A DNA stretch of 64,000 bases from Mesorhizobium sp. DCY119. GTDB taxonomy: Bacteria; Pseudomonadota; Alphaproteobacteria; Rhizobiales; Rhizobiaceae. Below, piece after piece: positions 61,999-64,000 of the stretch. The translations under genes were made by a program, and so were the position numbers. The stretch covers positions 3,224,501 to 3,288,500 of the forward strand of contig NZ_CP031834.1 of the NCBI RefSeq assembly GCF_003590645.1, written 5' to 3'. How positions within the stretch are numbered: the first letter of the stretch is position 1; every line of letters begins with the position of its first letter. A model generated the notes under the pieces. The model saw only the letters and a list, made by a program, of their open reading frames with translations, searched no databases and was not told the DNA's origin.

Positions 61999-64000
61999 TC
62001 AGTTGTGATTGATCTTGCTGCCCTTCCAGGTGATCTCGCTTGAGGCCTTGCCGTTGATCTTGCCGGAAGCGGTTGTCGTAATGTCCTTGCCCTCTATCGA
62101 GATCGTTCCGTCTTTCTTTAGGCCGATCGCTGCAGAGCCGCATTTGATGATGATGGAGTCACCAGCTTCGATGATCAAATCCTTGCCGATCTTGATCAGC
62201 CCATCTTCAGTGATCTCGACCGCACTGCCTTTTTTGACCTTGACTACGCGTGAGCCACTTATCTCGGCTATGTCGTCTTCCTTGATCTTGGCGTCCCTGC
62301 CCTTGCTGACGTCGGTGCTGTGCTGGCCCTTGACCTTGAAGGTCTGGTCGCCGCCGATATCGACTGTCTGGTTCGATTTGACCTTCCAATCGTCGTTGGC
62401 GCCGATGTCGTGACTTTGCGCCGCCTTGACGGTCATGCTGCGCGTTGCGCCAATGGTATTTGTCTGGGCGAGCGCTACGCTGCGCGTCTCGGTCGCCATG
62501 ACGGAATCGATGCGCGCCGCCTTGATCGTGACGGTCTGGATCGCGCCGACGGTCTGGGTGTGGTTGGAATCGATGTTTTCGGTCGAGTTCGCCTTGACGT
62601 GGATTTTTTCGTCCGCACCAACGGTCAGCGAGCGATTGATGCCGACGGTCTCGGTGTCGTTGGAGCCGATGTCCACCTTGCGGTCGACGCCGACCTTGGT
62701 CGTCTTGTTCTTGCCGACATCCTCGTCGAGATTGACGCCAACCGAGTGCTTGGCATTGTTGTCGATGCGGTCTGACTGGTCGTGCTGCACCAGCTTGTTG
62801 CGGTCGTTCTTGACCAGCAGCTTGTGGTCCTTCTGGGCCTGGAAATTGACCAGTTCGGAGCCGGCCTTGTCCTCGAACATCATCTCGTTGTAGCCGCCGC
62901 CGCCAGGCGACGAGTTGGTCTTCAAACCGGATTGTGTCGCATTGCCGGGCAACCCATAAGGCGGCATCTCGTTGGCGTTGTAGACCCTGCCGGTTATGAC
63001 CGGGAGATCGGGATCGCCTTCGAGGAAATCGACGATCACCTCCTGGCCGATGCGCGGTATCTGGATGAAGCCCCAGCCGCCGCCGCCCCAGCTTTGCGAA
63101 ACGCGCACGAAGCAGGAGCTGTTCTGGTCCTTCTTGCCTTCGCGGTCCCAATGGAACTGGACTTTTACGCGGGCATATTTGTCGGTGAAGATTTCCTCGC
63201 CCTTGGGCCCGACGACCGTCGCGGTCTGTGGACCGCGCATGATGGGGCGCGGGGTGATGCGGGGCGGACGATAGGTCACCGCGGTTGGCGCCACTTCCAT
63301 CACGACCTGGTAGCTCTCGCCCTTGCTGTCGGTGCCGGAATGATAACTCGGGTCGTACATGCTGTAGTCGGCGCGCAATACGACATATTCCTGGTTCTGG
63401 TCCTTGCGCGGAAAGCCGTCGAGCTTGAACGTGGACCCTGAAAACAGGCCGCGAACCGTGCCGGCTGCGGCAATGCGCTGGTGCGCCGCCTGAAGCTCCT
63501 CGCGCCGGATCGCGGCTATCGCGTCGCCACGGCCGAGTTCCAGATGAGCGCCAGGCTGGCGATAGTGCTCGCCCTTCGCCCTTTCATGGGAAAATGGCTG
63601 CGCCGATTTCGTCTTCAGGTCGGCAGACGGCTTGGTGAAATCGTAGTCGGTATGCGCATAGGTTCCGGGCAGGACCGAGCGGCCGGGGATCCACTCGGTT
63701 ATGTACTCCACGTCGCGGCGCGTCGCCTCGCCCTCGAAGTGATAGGGAACCGTTTCGGCGCCGGGCGCCGGCTTCAGCTTGCTCATCGCGTCCGCAAGGA
63801 TCAGCGTGTGGTCGCCGTCGGCGTATTCGAAGAAATACATGATGCCTTCGTGCTCGAGCAGGCGCTGCACGAAATCCAGATCGCTCTCGTCATACTGCAC
63901 GCAGTATTCGCGCGCCGGATAGGACCCCTGCAGGCGTTTTTCGAACTTTCCCGGCGCATGCTTGGCGAAAATCTTCTCGGCTATCTCGACAACGCTCAAG
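61999..64000 (-). CDS. vgrG: Type VI secretion tip protein VgrG (TssI), N-terminus beyond window
   Basis: The visible 667 codons start inside the gp27-like domain (RLQGSYPAREYCVQYDESDLDFVQRLLEHEGIMYFFEY) and include the gp5 OB-fold segment (GPQTATVVGPKGEEIFTDKYARVKVQFHWDREGKK) and a long C-terminal beta-helix built of repeats (VGADEKIHVKANSTENIDSNHTQTVG). No effector domain is fused at the end, so cargo must come via PAAR-like proteins. The gene's first 90 or so residues lie beyond the right edge; the apparent first codon here is not a true start. Downstream are the DUF6484 and TIGR02270 genes. Confidence 0.95.
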   Translation of the reverse strand, partial: LSVVEIAEKIFAKHAPGKFEKRLQGSYPAREYCVQYDESDLDFVQRLLEHEGIMYFFEYADGDHTLILADAMSKLKPAPGAETVPYHFEGEATRRDVEYITEWIPGRSVLPGTYAHTDYDFTKPSADLKTKSAQPFSHERAKGEHYRQPGAHLELGRGDAIAAIRREELQAAHQRIAAAGTVRGLFSGSTFKLDGFPRKDQNQEYVVLRADYSMYDPSYHSGTDSKGESYQVVMEVAPTAVTYRPPRITPRPIMRGPQTATVVGPKGEEIFTDKYARVKVQFHWDREGKKDQNSSCFVRVSQSWGGGGWGFIQIPRIGQEVIVDFLEGDPDLPVITGRVYNANEMPPYGLPGNATQSGLKTNSSPGGGGYNEMMFEDKAGSELVNFQAQKDHKLLVKNDRNKLVQHDQSDRIDNNAKHSVGVNLDEDVGKNKTTKVGVDRKVDIGSNDTETVGINRSLTVGADEKIHVKANSTENIDSNHTQTVGAIQTVTIKAARIDSVMATETRSVALAQTNTIGATRSMTVKAAQSHDIGANDDWKVKSNQTVDIGGDQTFKVKGQHSTDVSKGRDAKIKEDDIAEISGSRVVKVKKGSAVEITEDGLIKIGKDLIIEAGDSIIIKCGSAAIGLKKDGTISIEGKDITTTASGKINGKASSEITWKGSKINHN

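Noticed and set aside
62000-62800. CRISPR or tandem DNA repeat in vgrG
   Set aside because: The pattern arises from the repeated beta-helix peptide and has no fixed nucleotide period.

Overview
The window looks like chromosome of an alphaproteobacterium of the order Rhizobiales, most like Mesorhizobium and relatives. This rests on a GC-rich, strongly biased codon usage, the style of the housekeeping genes (PIMT-like gene beside a TolC gene, rlmE coupled to ppx/gppA), rhizobial-type palindromic intergenic repeats, and a PotABCD-type transporter operon. No rRNA or plasmid replication gene was seen, so the genus is an inference.

Layout. 1-14.4 kb is chromosomal backbone: a TolC-type outer membrane channel (cut by the window edge), an isoaspartyl methyltransferase-like protein, tRNA-Cys, tRNA-Asn, several small proteins and lipoproteins (three lipoproteins are under 60 codons), a nuclease-like protein, an aldo/keto reductase, a secreted serralysin-type RTX protease with three tandem 243-bp units, a DHA2 drug exporter, the rlmE-ppx pair and a YbhN-type membrane protein. 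14.6-15.3 kb holds an Abi-alpha (DUF4393)-like gene. 15459-25537 is an integrated element of about 10 kb, bounded by a perfect 47-bp direct repeat that is the 3' part of a tRNA-Gln gene. It carries an integrase, regulators, a replication-like gene pair, an HK97 prohead protease and major capsid protein, an AT-rich two-gene cargo operon and several unknown small genes. It has no recognisable terminase, portal or tail gene. I read it as a phage-satellite-like element, and it is the best candidate here for an undescribed system.

25.7-38.2 kb is a catabolic region: a phosphoribosyltransferase, two M20 hydrolases, a nucleoside hydrolase divergent from an adenine deaminase, an SsnA/TrzN-type amidohydrolase and a complete ABC importer. 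Together they suggest uptake and salvage or breakdown of purines or related nitrogen compounds. Two near-palindromic elements and a 180-bp tandem repeat sit between these genes.

38.3-64.0 kb is a complete type VI secretion system. clpV (tssH) is divergent from tssA-B-C-hcp-E-F-G-tagH-J-K-L-M-tagF. These are followed by an effector module: DUF2169 protein, a ketoacyl-synthase-like protein without its catalytic residues, a DUF4150 PAAR-like effector and a beta-propeller probable immunity protein. On the opposite strand lie vgrG (cut by the window edge), a DUF6484 protein and a truncated TIGR02270 protein. The genes build the sheath (B/C), tube (Hcp), baseplate (A, E, F, G, K), membrane complex (J, L, M), spike (VgrG, PAAR-like) and recycling ATPase (ClpV), while TagH and TagF point to post-translational control.
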